In this document: positions 1 to 6,468 of the stretch, piece by piece
Position numbering within the stretch: position 1 is the first letter of the stretch
How the letters are laid out: each line of letters opens with the position of its first letter
Assembly: GCA_034431495.1 (NCBI GenBank)
Contig: DAOUDB010000326.1
Coordinates: 1 to 16,807 of the forward strand
Source of the DNA: Roseilinea sp034431495
GTDB lineage: Bacteria; Chloroflexota; Anaerolineae; J036; Brachytrichaceae
Length of the DNA: 16,807 nucleotides
Direction: 5' to 3'
Notes under the pieces: generated by a model
Databases searched by the model: none
The model's input: only the letters and a program-made list of their open reading frames with translations
Told to the model about the DNA's origin: nothing
Position numbers and translations under genes: made by a program

Positions 1-771
1 ATCGGCTCGCGCGTGCCGGTCTTCCTGCCCCAGCGCATCACCGACGAGCTGGTGACCATGCTGCGCCAGTATCACCCGCTGTGGATGAACATTCATGTGA
101 ATCATCCGAAGGAAATCACGCCGGAACTGGCGCGCGCGTGCGCCAGGCTGGCCGATGCCGGTATCCCACTGGGCAACCAGAGTGTGTTGCTGGCCGGCGT
201 CAACGATCACCCCGACACGATCAAGAAGCTGTGCCACGAGCTGGTGAAGATCCGCGTGCGGCCTTACTACCTGTATCAGTGCGATCTGGTGCAGGGCAGC
301 GGCCATTTTCGCACGACCATCGCCGCCGGCCTGGAAATCATGGAAGCCCTGCGCGGCCACACCAGCGGCTATGCCATCCCGCTCTACACGGTCGATCTGC
401 CCGGCGGCGGTGGCAAGGTCCCGGTGTTGCCGAACTACCTCATCAGCCAGTCGCCCGATCGGGCGGTCTTCCGCAACTTCGAGGGGTACATCTCCACCTA
501 CGTTCAACCCACAGACTACAAACGCCCCCGGCGCACGCGTTGGACGGCCGAGCCAACCGAGGAGTCGGGTCAAAAGGGCGTGTCATCGCTCCTTTCGGGC
601 GAGGCCATGAACATTAAACCGGAAGGGTGGACCGGCACGCACATGCGCGGCCCCGAAGTCGAGGAATGGGTGAACGAGCACGGCACGCTGGAACAGATCG
701 ATCAAACGCCCAACGTGCAGGTTGTGTCGAGCGGCAACGGCCACACGCCGGTGTGGCAGCAGGTGAATTGA
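1..771 (+). CDS. kamA: Lysine 2,3-aminomutase (KamA), C-terminal part; 5' end outside window
   Basis: Radical-SAM, PLP-dependent aminomutase that interconverts L-lysine and L-beta-lysine. Frame 1 is open from base 1, so the 4Fe-4S CxxxCxxC motif and barrel start lie upstream. Visible family blocks: VPVFLPQRITDEL, NIHVNHPKEITPE, YLYQCDLVQGSGHFRT and LRGHTSGYAIP, then PGGGGKVPVLPNY, whose Lys is the PLP-binding residue in characterised KamA. The Asp in QCD and the Asp in TVDLPGGGGK correspond to the two acidic residues that bind the lysine side chain, which favours lysine over glutamate as substrate (family knowledge). The tail after the barrel lacks the CxCxxC zinc cysteines of the clostridial enzyme. 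The last gene-specific block is GVSSLLSGEAMNIKPEGW, followed by about 40 variable residues. It is convergent with apgM and ends just before a hairpin. Confidence 0.93.
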   Translation: MGSRVPVFLPQRITDELVTMLRQYHPLWMNIHVNHPKEITPELARACARLADAGIPLGNQSVLLAGVNDHPDTIKKLCHELVKIRVRPYYLYQCDLVQGSGHFRTTIAAGLEIMEALRGHTSGYAIPLYTVDLPGGGGKVPVLPNYLISQSPDRAVFRNFEGYISTYVQPTDYKRPRRTRWTAEPTEESGQKGVSSLLSGEAMNIKPEGWTGTHMRGPEVEEWVNEHGTLEQIDQTPNVQVVSSGNGHTPVWQQVN

Positions 772-774
772 TGC

Positions 775-803
775 ATCCCTCTCCCGTCATGCGGGAGAGG
801 GAT
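775..803. terminator. Perfect 12-bp hairpin between convergent kamA and apgM
   Basis: Bases 775-786 are the exact reverse complement of 792-803, with the 5-nt loop TCATG. The hairpin fills most of the 44-bp gap between two converging stop codons, so a bidirectional terminator is the likely role. There is no T-run on either side, so it is not a classic rho-independent site. CCCTCTCCC/GGGAGAGGG palindromes can also be dispersed REP-like elements. Confidence 0.6.
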
Positions 804-815
804 ACAGGGTCAGGA

Positions 816-2039
816 TTACGCGCCGTACTTGGCCAGCCGGCCGGCATGGGCCAGCGCCAACGTCATGATATCGGTGGCGCGGAAGGTGCCCAGGCCGCCG
901 GTCGAAGCCTCGCGCTCGCCGAACACCACGCTGCGATCGCGGCGGGCTGTGGCCGGCGCCCACAACAACAGCGGCACCGGGTGCCACGAGTGCGCCTTGA
1001 GCTGGCTGGGCGTGCTGTGGTCGCCGGTGATGATCAGCACATCCGGCTTGAGCGCCATCAGCGTCGGCAGCGCGGCATCCACTTCCTCGATCACTTTCAT
1101 CTTGGCGTCAAAGTTGCCGTCTTCGCCGCGCGAGTCGGTGTATTTGATGTGAATGAAGAGGAAGTCGTAATCGTTCCACACCTGCCCGGCCACCTCGAAC
1201 TCCTCCTGGGTGGTGTGGGCATGATGCTGAATGGGCGGCATGCCGACCAGTGAGGCCAATCCGCGATACATCGGGTAGACGGTAATCGCGCCGGCGCGCA
1301 GGCCGTACACGTCCTTGTACTGGGGCAAGGCGGGATATTTGGCAAAGCCGCGCAGCGTCATGCCATTGGCTGGCCTGTCGTCACGGATGACAGCAGTGGC
1401 TTTGGCAATCCACTCGTTGAACAACCGGGCGGCGCGCTCCGAAGCGGCATCATGCGCCACCACCGGCAACGGGGCAGCGCCGGTGCGCTGCGGGTCGGTC
1501 TCAGACAAATTGCCGCCCAGCCCTTCCCCGCGCATGACCACGACAAAGCGATAGTCCTGCACCGGCTCCACGAAGAACTCCACGCCCGGCTCTGGTGTGT
1601 TGATGCCGGCGGCGTTGATCTTCTTCACCAGTTCGGCGCACTTCTCGGTGGGAATGCGCCCGGCGCGCCGGTCGGTGATCAGCCCGTTTGCGTCGAGCGT
1701 GCAAAAGTTGCCGCGCGCGCACACGTCCCTATCTGTCACCGCGAAGCCGATGCCGACGGCTTCGAGCACGCCCCGCCCGATCTCATATTGCAGCGGGTCG
1801 TAGCCGAACAGGCCGAGATGGCCGGGGCCGCTGCCGCCGGTGATGCCGATATCCACCGGGTAATGCTGGCCCAGGCACCCCTCGGCAGCCAGGCGATCCA
1901 TGTTGGGGGTGCGCGCCGCTTCCAGTTCGGTGAGATCGTCAGAGGGGCGCGGGAGGCCGCCCAGCCCGTCGAGCACCAGCAGCACAATTTTGGTATTGGC
2001 CGGCTGGAGCAAGTCTTGAAGCAATTTGAAGTTAGCCAT
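816..2039 (-). CDS. apgM: 2,3-bisphosphoglycerate-independent phosphoglycerate mutase, archaeal type (ApgM)
   Basis: Glycolytic enzyme interconverting 3- and 2-phosphoglycerate; alkaline-phosphatase superfamily, cytoplasmic, 407 aa, the normal length for the archaeal-type family. Metal and catalytic blocks: VLLVLDGLGG (Asp24), GITGGSGPGHLGLFGYDP (candidate phospho-acceptor Ser70), HIKYTDSRGEDGNF (Asp302), ITGDHSTP (Asp340, His341) and SWHPVP (His353). The usual GHDG is GEDG here, so a histidine metal ligand appears replaced by Glu306. Since the other ligands are intact I read this as a family variant rather than decay, but a related phosphomutase activity is possible. The ATG at 2039 gives the conserved N-terminus; the ribosome site is weak. 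It is divergent from the kinase gene, 98 bp apart, and convergent with kamA. Confidence 0.88.
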   Translation of the reverse strand: MANFKLLQDLLQPANTKIVLLVLDGLGGLPRPSDDLTELEAARTPNMDRLAAEGCLGQHYPVDIGITGGSGPGHLGLFGYDPLQYEIGRGVLEAVGIGFAVTDRDVCARGNFCTLDANGLITDRRAGRIPTEKCAELVKKINAAGINTPEPGVEFFVEPVQDYRFVVVMRGEGLGGNLSETDPQRTGAAPLPVVAHDAASERAARLFNEWIAKATAVIRDDRPANGMTLRGFAKYPALPQYKDVYGLRAGAITVYPMYRGLASLVGMPPIQHHAHTTQEEFEVAGQVWNDYDFLFIHIKYTDSRGEDGNFDAKMKVIEEVDAALPTLMALKPDVLIITGDHSTPSQLKAHSWHPVPLLLWAPATARRDRSVVFGEREASTGGLGTFRATDIMTLALAHAGRLAKYGA

Positions 2040-2071
2040 TTTTCAAGAAGCCTTGTTGGATGAGTGAGATT

Positions 2072-2108
2072 GATTCGAACGCAGGGTATTGTACGTGCGG
2101 ATCGAATC
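2072..2108. promoter_or_regulatory. Inverted repeat between divergent apgM and ipk
   Basis: The left arm GATTCGAACGCA (2072-2083) pairs with the right arm TGCGGATCGAATC (2096-2108), apart from an unpaired A on one side and GA on the other. The 12-nt centre contains ATTGTA (2088-2093), which reads TACAAT on the minus strand, a possible apgM -10 box. The repeat also lies roughly 30-65 bp upstream of the predicted ipk start site. It is therefore placed to act as an operator for both genes, but no regulator can be named. Confidence 0.4.
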
Positions 2109-2124
2109 TGCGACGCCGGCTGCA

Positions 2125-2130
2125 TATAAT
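2125..2130 (+). promoter_or_regulatory. Consensus -10 box (TATAAT) for a probably leaderless ipk transcript
   Basis: TATAAT ends 7 nt before the ATG at 2138, so transcription would start at or next to the start codon. There is no Shine-Dalgarno sequence before that ATG, consistent with a leaderless mRNA. No convincing -35 box lies 16-18 bp upstream. Confidence 0.5.
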
Positions 2131-2137
2131 CGCCGGC

Positions 2138-2953
2138 ATGATCTTCCTCAAGCTCGGCGGCTCCCTTATCACCGACAAGACGCGCGACAACACGCCACGC
2201 CCAGAAGTGATTGCGCGTCTGGCGCAGGAACTGGCCGGCGCGCTGTCCAGGTCGCCCACATCGGTGTTGCTGGGGCACGGCAGCGGGTCGTTCGGGCACG
2301 CGGCAGCGCGACGCTATGGCACGCGCGCCGGCCTGCGCGACGCCGCGAGCTGGCGCGGGTTTGCGGCGGTTTCGGTTGCGGCCGCGCGCCTCAATCGCAT
2401 CGTGGCCGATGCGCTGCACGAAGCCGGCGTCGCTGTCTTCAGTGTGTTGCCTTCGGCTTCGGCGCGCTGCCACGACGGTGCGCTGCGCTATCTGGACACG
2501 CGCCCCATTCGCGCGGCGCTGCGCAATGGCATTGCCCCGCTGGTGATGGGCGATGTGGCGCTGGACGATGCGCGCGGGGTGACGATTGTTTCGACAGAAG
2601 AAGTGTTCGCGTATCTGGTGAATGATTTCGCCGGCGATCCTGATCTGCGCGTGACGCGCGTGTTGCTGGCCGGCGAAACCGAGGGTGTGTATGCCGGCGG
2701 CGACCCTTCGCGCGTGATTCCGCGCATCACGCCGGCTACCTGGGAGGCGGTGCGCGCCGGCGTGGGCGGCTCGCGCGGGGCCGATGTCACCGGCGGCATG
2801 GCCTCCAAAGTGCAAGACATGCTCCGTCTGGTGAGCGATCACCCCGGCCTGACCGCCTGCATTTTCTCCGGCCTGATTGAGGGGAACGTGGCGCGCGCGC
2901 TGGCCGGCGAGTCGGTCGGCACCTTGATCGCGCGGGACGGTGAAAGCGGATGA
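2138..2953 (+). CDS. ipk: Isopentenyl phosphate kinase (amino acid kinase family)
   Basis: Phosphorylates isopentenyl phosphate with ATP to isopentenyl diphosphate, the last step of mevalonate-route variants. 271 aa, amino-acid-kinase fold. Diagnostic blocks: MIFLKLGGSLITDK (Lys5, ATP site); GHGSGSFGH (46-54), whose His54 is the family-defining substrate-phosphate His; APLVMGDVALDD; GETEGVYAGGDPSRVIP; and DVTGGMASKV (216-225). The frame stays open upstream to 2060, but homology begins at Met 2138, which also sits just after a TATAAT box, so I chose that start. The stop overlaps the next gene's ATG (ATGA), implying translational coupling. Family knowledge: the enzyme is typical of archaea and plants, and was shown to act with a phosphomevalonate decarboxylase in the chloroflexote Roseiflexus castenholzii. 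No other isoprenoid gene is in the window. Confidence 0.88.
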   Translation: MIFLKLGGSLITDKTRDNTPRPEVIARLAQELAGALSRSPTSVLLGHGSGSFGHAAARRYGTRAGLRDAASWRGFAAVSVAAARLNRIVADALHEAGVAVFSVLPSASARCHDGALRYLDTRPIRAALRNGIAPLVMGDVALDDARGVTIVSTEEVFAYLVNDFAGDPDLRVTRVLLAGETEGVYAGGDPSRVIPRITPATWEAVRAGVGGSRGADVTGGMASKVQDMLRLVSDHPGLTACIFSGLIEGNVARALAGESVGTLIARDGESG

Positions 2954-4650
2954 ACTGCCCTGTTCGCGCTGTTCGTCGGATGCTGGCTGTGTTGTGTGTG
3001 GCGCTGACGCTGGCGCTGCCGGCCCGCGCCGGCGACCCGCTGGACGGCGCCGGCGCAAAGTCCATCTATCGCGTGTTTGTGCGCAACGAGGATGAACCGC
3101 GCCGGCTGTTGGCCGGCGGTTGGGATGTGATCGAGGCGCGCGGGCCGGATTACCTGCTGATCGTCGCTGATGCGGCAGAAGTCGGGGCTTTGCGCCGGCA
3201 GGGTTTTACCGTGACGCTGGAACACGCCGGCACAAGCCGGCGCGCGCCCTTCACGTTCTACGGCGGCTACCGCACCGTCTTTGAGCATTACCAGCATCTC
3301 GACGCCGTGGCGGCTGCCTATCCGCATCTGGCGCGCGTGATCGACTACGGCGATTCGTGGCGCAAGACGACCAATCCGGCCGACGCCCACGACTTGAAAG
3401 TCATCTGCATCACCCGGCTGCGCCCCGGCGATTGTGCCCTGAACCCCAATACTGACAAGCCGCGCTTCCTGATGATGGCTGCCGTCCATGCCCGTGAACT
3501 CAGCACCTCCGAGATGGCCTGGCGCTGGATCGATTACCTGGTGGCCGGCTATGGCAGCGACCCCGACGTGACCTGGCTGCTGGATCATCAGGAGATGTGG
3601 GTCATTCCGGTCGCCAATCCCGATGGGCGCTTCATTGTCGAAACCGGCAATATCTGGCAGCGTAAGAACGCCAACACCACACACTGCCCGTCCGGGACGT
3701 TTGGGGTGGACCTGAACCGTAACGCCAGCTTTGCCTGGGGCGGATCGGGGTCGAGCGGCTATCCATGCGACGACACGTATCGCGGGCCGGCGCCGGCCTC
3801 GGAGCCGGAGGAGTATCACCTCGAGGCGCTGATGCAGCAGTTGTTCCACGATCAGCGCGGCCCGCTCATCACCGACAGCGCGCCGTTGACGACCAGCGGG
3901 GTGATGCTGACGCTGCACAGCTACAGCAACCTCGTGCTATTCCCGTGGGGTTGGGTGCAATGCGCGTATGGATCGCCCTGTCCGCCCAGTCTGCGCGCGC
4001 CCAACGACGCCGGCCTGCGCGCGCTGGGCTTTCGCATGAGCTACTTCAATGGCTACATCGCCAGCCAGGCGCCCGAAGCCTTGTACTGGGCCGATGGCAC
4101 GACCGACGACTGGGCCTACGGCGCGCTGGGCATCCCGGCCTACACGTTCGAGATTGGGCCGGGAGACGGTAGCGCTTGCGCCTACTTCCATCCCAACTAT
4201 GCCTGCCAGGACAGCCTGTTCTGGCCGCAGAACCTGGGCGCGTTTGTGTACGCGGCCAAGGTGGCGCGCCAGCCCTATGCGCTGGCGCACGGGCCGTCGG
4301 CGCTGTCGCTCACCCTGGGTGTGTCCGGCACGCTGCTGACCGTTGCAGCGACGATCGACGACGCCACACTGGGCCTCGCCGGCTTCGACCGGCCGGCAGT
4401 CCAACCGATCAGCGCCGCTGAGCTGTATGTCGATGTCCCGCCCTGGGCCGGCGGCGTTCCCATCCCCATGTCTGCGCAGGACGGCAGTTTCGATGCAACG
4501 TCGGAGCGGGTGGTGGGCACACTCGACATCGGCAGCCTGAACCTGGGCCGGCAGCTTATCTTCGTGCGCGGGCGCGACGCGGCTGGCAACTGGGGGCCGG
4601 TGACGGCGATGTGGATAATCCGCTCTATACTGCTCGCTGTTTATCGGTGA
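2950..4650 (+). CDS. Secreted M14 family zinc carboxypeptidase
   Basis: Predicted exported metallocarboxypeptidase, 566 aa. Residues 1-27 form a Sec signal peptide (Arg-rich start, hydrophobic core, ALPARA cleavage site). Residues 30-95 look like a propeptide-like region. The catalytic domain runs from about 100 to 440: zinc ligands His180 and Glu183 (AAVHARELS), third ligand His323 (TLHSYSN), NPDGRF, substrate-binding VDLNRN (254-258) and general-base Glu401 in TFEIG. Together these give an intact carboxypeptidase-T/A-like site. Residues about 450-566 form a beta-rich, Ig/FN3-like tail ending near VRGRDAAGNWGPV. Several cysteines in the catalytic domain suggest disulphides, in keeping with export. 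It overlaps ipk by 4 nt (ATGA), though no functional link is obvious. Substrate specificity cannot be told from sequence. Confidence 0.9.
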   Translation: MNCPVRAVRRMLAVLCVALTLALPARAGDPLDGAGAKSIYRVFVRNEDEPRRLLAGGWDVIEARGPDYLLIVADAAEVGALRRQGFTVTLEHAGTSRRAPFTFYGGYRTVFEHYQHLDAVAAAYPHLARVIDYGDSWRKTTNPADAHDLKVICITRLRPGDCALNPNTDKPRFLMMAAVHARELSTSEMAWRWIDYLVAGYGSDPDVTWLLDHQEMWVIPVANPDGRFIVETGNIWQRKNANTTHCPSGTFGVDLNRNASFAWGGSGSSGYPCDDTYRGPAPASEPEEYHLEALMQQLFHDQRGPLITDSAPLTTSGVMLTLHSYSNLVLFPWGWVQCAYGSPCPPSLRAPNDAGLRALGFRMSYFNGYIASQAPEALYWADGTTDDWAYGALGIPAYTFEIGPGDGSACAYFHPNYACQDSLFWPQNLGAFVYAAKVARQPYALAHGPSALSLTLGVSGTLLTVAATIDDATLGLAGFDRPAVQPISAAELYVDVPPWAGGVPIPMSAQDGSFDATSERVVGTLDIGSLNLGRQLIFVRGRDAAGNWGPVTAMWIIRSILLAVYR

Positions 4651-4651
4651 C

Positions 4652-4679
4652 CCCCGCGCAGGGGTGCGCGCTTGCGCAC
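4652..4679. other. Two adjacent GC hairpins after the carboxypeptidase stop
   Basis: CCCC-GCGCA-GGGG (4652-4664) is followed directly by GTGCGC-GCTT-GCGCAC (4664-4679). They may attenuate or end transcription from ipk and the peptidase gene ahead of the next gene. There is no U-tract, so a terminator call would be weak. Confidence 0.35.
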
Positions 4680-4722
4680 GCGTTTCGATGACATCTGGCA
4701 TGGCGGCGCTGTGGAGAAATAT

Positions 4723-6459
4723 ATGCTGACCAAGCTCATCATTCGCAACTTCAAAAGATTCAGAGACGCTGAGATCGAGCTGGGCAGCCCGGTGATTTTT
4801 ATCGGCCCCAATAACTCTGGCAAAACAACTGCGCTTCAGGCTCTTGCGCTCTGGGACATCGGTTTGAGGCGGTGGAGAGAAAAGCGCGCCGGCAGGCCGG
4901 AGGCCACCAAACGACCAGGCGTGACGATTAACCGGCGCGATCTGGTCGCGGTGCCTGTGCCCGGCGCAAATCTCCTCTGGCGTGACCTGCATGTGCGCGA
5001 GATGGATCGCGCGGAGGCGAAGCTTCAGACGCGCAACATTCTGATCGAGATCATTGTCGAGGGGGTTGAAGAAGGGCGACCCTGGCAATGCGGATTGGAA
5101 TTTGACTACGCCAACGAGGAGTCTTTCTATTGTCGCCCGCTGCGCCTGGGCGACGCAAAGGACGCGCCTCGTATGCCTATACCGGACGAAGCCGGCAGCG
5201 TGCGGGTCGCTTTTCTGCCGCCAATGTCCGGCATGGCCGCCGACGAGACACGCCTGGACGCCGGCGCCATCAATGTGCGGATTGGTGAAGGACGCACGGC
5301 GGAAGTGCTGCGCAATCTGTGCTATCGCCTTGTGAGCGACCCCAATGGCGGCGCCGGTCAATGGCGCGCGCTGTGCGAGCAGATTGAACACCTTTTCGGC
5401 GTGCGCCTGGATGAGCCGCAGTACATTCAGGAGCGCGGCGAAATCATGATGACCTACCGCGATCAGTCGGGCAGCCGGCTGGACCTGTCTTCTTCGGGAC
5501 GAGGCTTGCAGCAAACCCTCCTGTTGCTGGCCTATCTGGCGGCCAATCCGCGCTCTGTCCTATTACTTGATGAGCCGGATGCGCACCTCGAAATCCTGCG
5601 ACAGCGCCAGATCTACCAGTTGCTCACCGACAGCGCCCAGCGCCAGAACAGCCAGATCATTGCTGCCAGCCATTCCGAGGTGATTCTGAACGAAGCTGCT
5701 GATCGCGACATGGTTGTGGCTTTTGTGGGAAAGCCCCATCGAATTGACGACCGGGGCAGCCAGGTTGGCAAAGCGCTGAAAGAGATCGGCTTCGATGAAT
5801 ACTATCAGGCGCAACAAAGAGGCTGGGTGCTCTATGTCGAAGGATCAACTGATCTGGCCATTCTGCGCGCGTTTGCCAGGCGTCTGAATCATCGCGCTCA
5901 GCAGGCGTTGGCGTCGCCTTTCGTAAAGTATGTCGGCAATCTGCCGCAGCGCGCGCGCGACCATTTCAATGGTTTGCGCGAAGCCTGGCCCCAACTGGTG
6001 GGTTACTCGTTGTGTGACAGCGATGCGCGCCTCCTCTCGACTCCCATGCCGCAGTTGAAAGAGTACAAGTGGCGCCGCCGTGAAATCGAGAACTATCTGT
6101 GGCAACCCGAGACATTGCTCGCTTACGCCGGGAGCATGGGACAGGAAGGGCAGAACGCGCCTTTGTTCGCGTCGATGCAGCGCGATGCCATGCAGGAATG
6201 CCTCGATGATCTGGTTCCGCGCGTGGCCCTGCGCGATCTGAATGACCCGTGGTGGATCGAGACCAAAGCCAGCGATGCGCTGCGCCGAATTTTCGAGGAT
6301 TTCTTCAGAAGACTGTCCCTGCCGAACCTGCTCAACAAGACAGATTACCATGTGCTGGCACAGTACGTGCCAGACGCTTGCATCGACGATGAAGTTGCGC
6401 GCGTTCTGGACGATATCTGCGAAGTGGCCGAATCGGCTGTGGTCGAAAGCGAAGAGTAA
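4723..6459 (+). CDS. OLD-family-like ATPase with C-terminal TOPRIM nuclease domain
   Basis: Predicted ATP-driven endonuclease of the OLD (overcoming lysogenization defect) superfamily, 578 aa. The N-terminal ABC/SMC-type ATPase has Walker A GPNNSGKTT (28-36), signature-like LSSSGRGLQQ (255-264), Walker B SVLLLDEPDAH (278-288) and switch His317 in AASHSEV. The TOPRIM domain begins near 365: Glu373 in LYVEGSTD, the DxD pair Asp432/Asp434 (LCDSDAR), then the REIENYL block (about 453-459) common in such proteins. Start: ATG 4723 with GGAG 7 nt upstream, preferred over an in-frame TTG at 4672. The helicase gene follows 9 nt after the stop. GCCGGC hexamers are sparse here (4 against 16 in the adjacent peptidase gene), and codon use is less GC-biased, suggesting transfer. 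OLD proteins include GajA of Gabija and phage/anti-phage exonucleases; the role here is inferred. Confidence 0.85.
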   Translation: MLTKLIIRNFKRFRDAEIELGSPVIFIGPNNSGKTTALQALALWDIGLRRWREKRAGRPEATKRPGVTINRRDLVAVPVPGANLLWRDLHVREMDRAEAKLQTRNILIEIIVEGVEEGRPWQCGLEFDYANEESFYCRPLRLGDAKDAPRMPIPDEAGSVRVAFLPPMSGMAADETRLDAGAINVRIGEGRTAEVLRNLCYRLVSDPNGGAGQWRALCEQIEHLFGVRLDEPQYIQERGEIMMTYRDQSGSRLDLSSSGRGLQQTLLLLAYLAANPRSVLLLDEPDAHLEILRQRQIYQLLTDSAQRQNSQIIAASHSEVILNEAADRDMVVAFVGKPHRIDDRGSQVGKALKEIGFDEYYQAQQRGWVLYVEGSTDLAILRAFARRLNHRAQQALASPFVKYVGNLPQRARDHFNGLREAWPQLVGYSLCDSDARLLSTPMPQLKEYKWRRREIENYLWQPETLLAYAGSMGQEGQNAPLFASMQRDAMQECLDDLVPRVALRDLNDPWWIETKASDALRRIFEDFFRRLSLPNLLNKTDYHVLAQYVPDACIDDEVARVLDDICEVAESAVVESEE

Positions 6460-6468
6460 CTCTGAGCG

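Noticed and set aside
4626..4631. TATACT inside the 3' end of the peptidase gene as the promoter of the OLD-type gene
   Set aside because: The nearest -35-like GTGACG is 20 bp away and weak; not enough to call a promoter.
3937..5514. Long open frame on the minus strand (525 codons), and similar ones at 1736-3058 and 2839-3918
   Set aside because: They lie opposite genes with intact catalytic motifs, and their Arg/Ala/Gly/His-rich translations are typical of antisense frames in GC-rich DNA.
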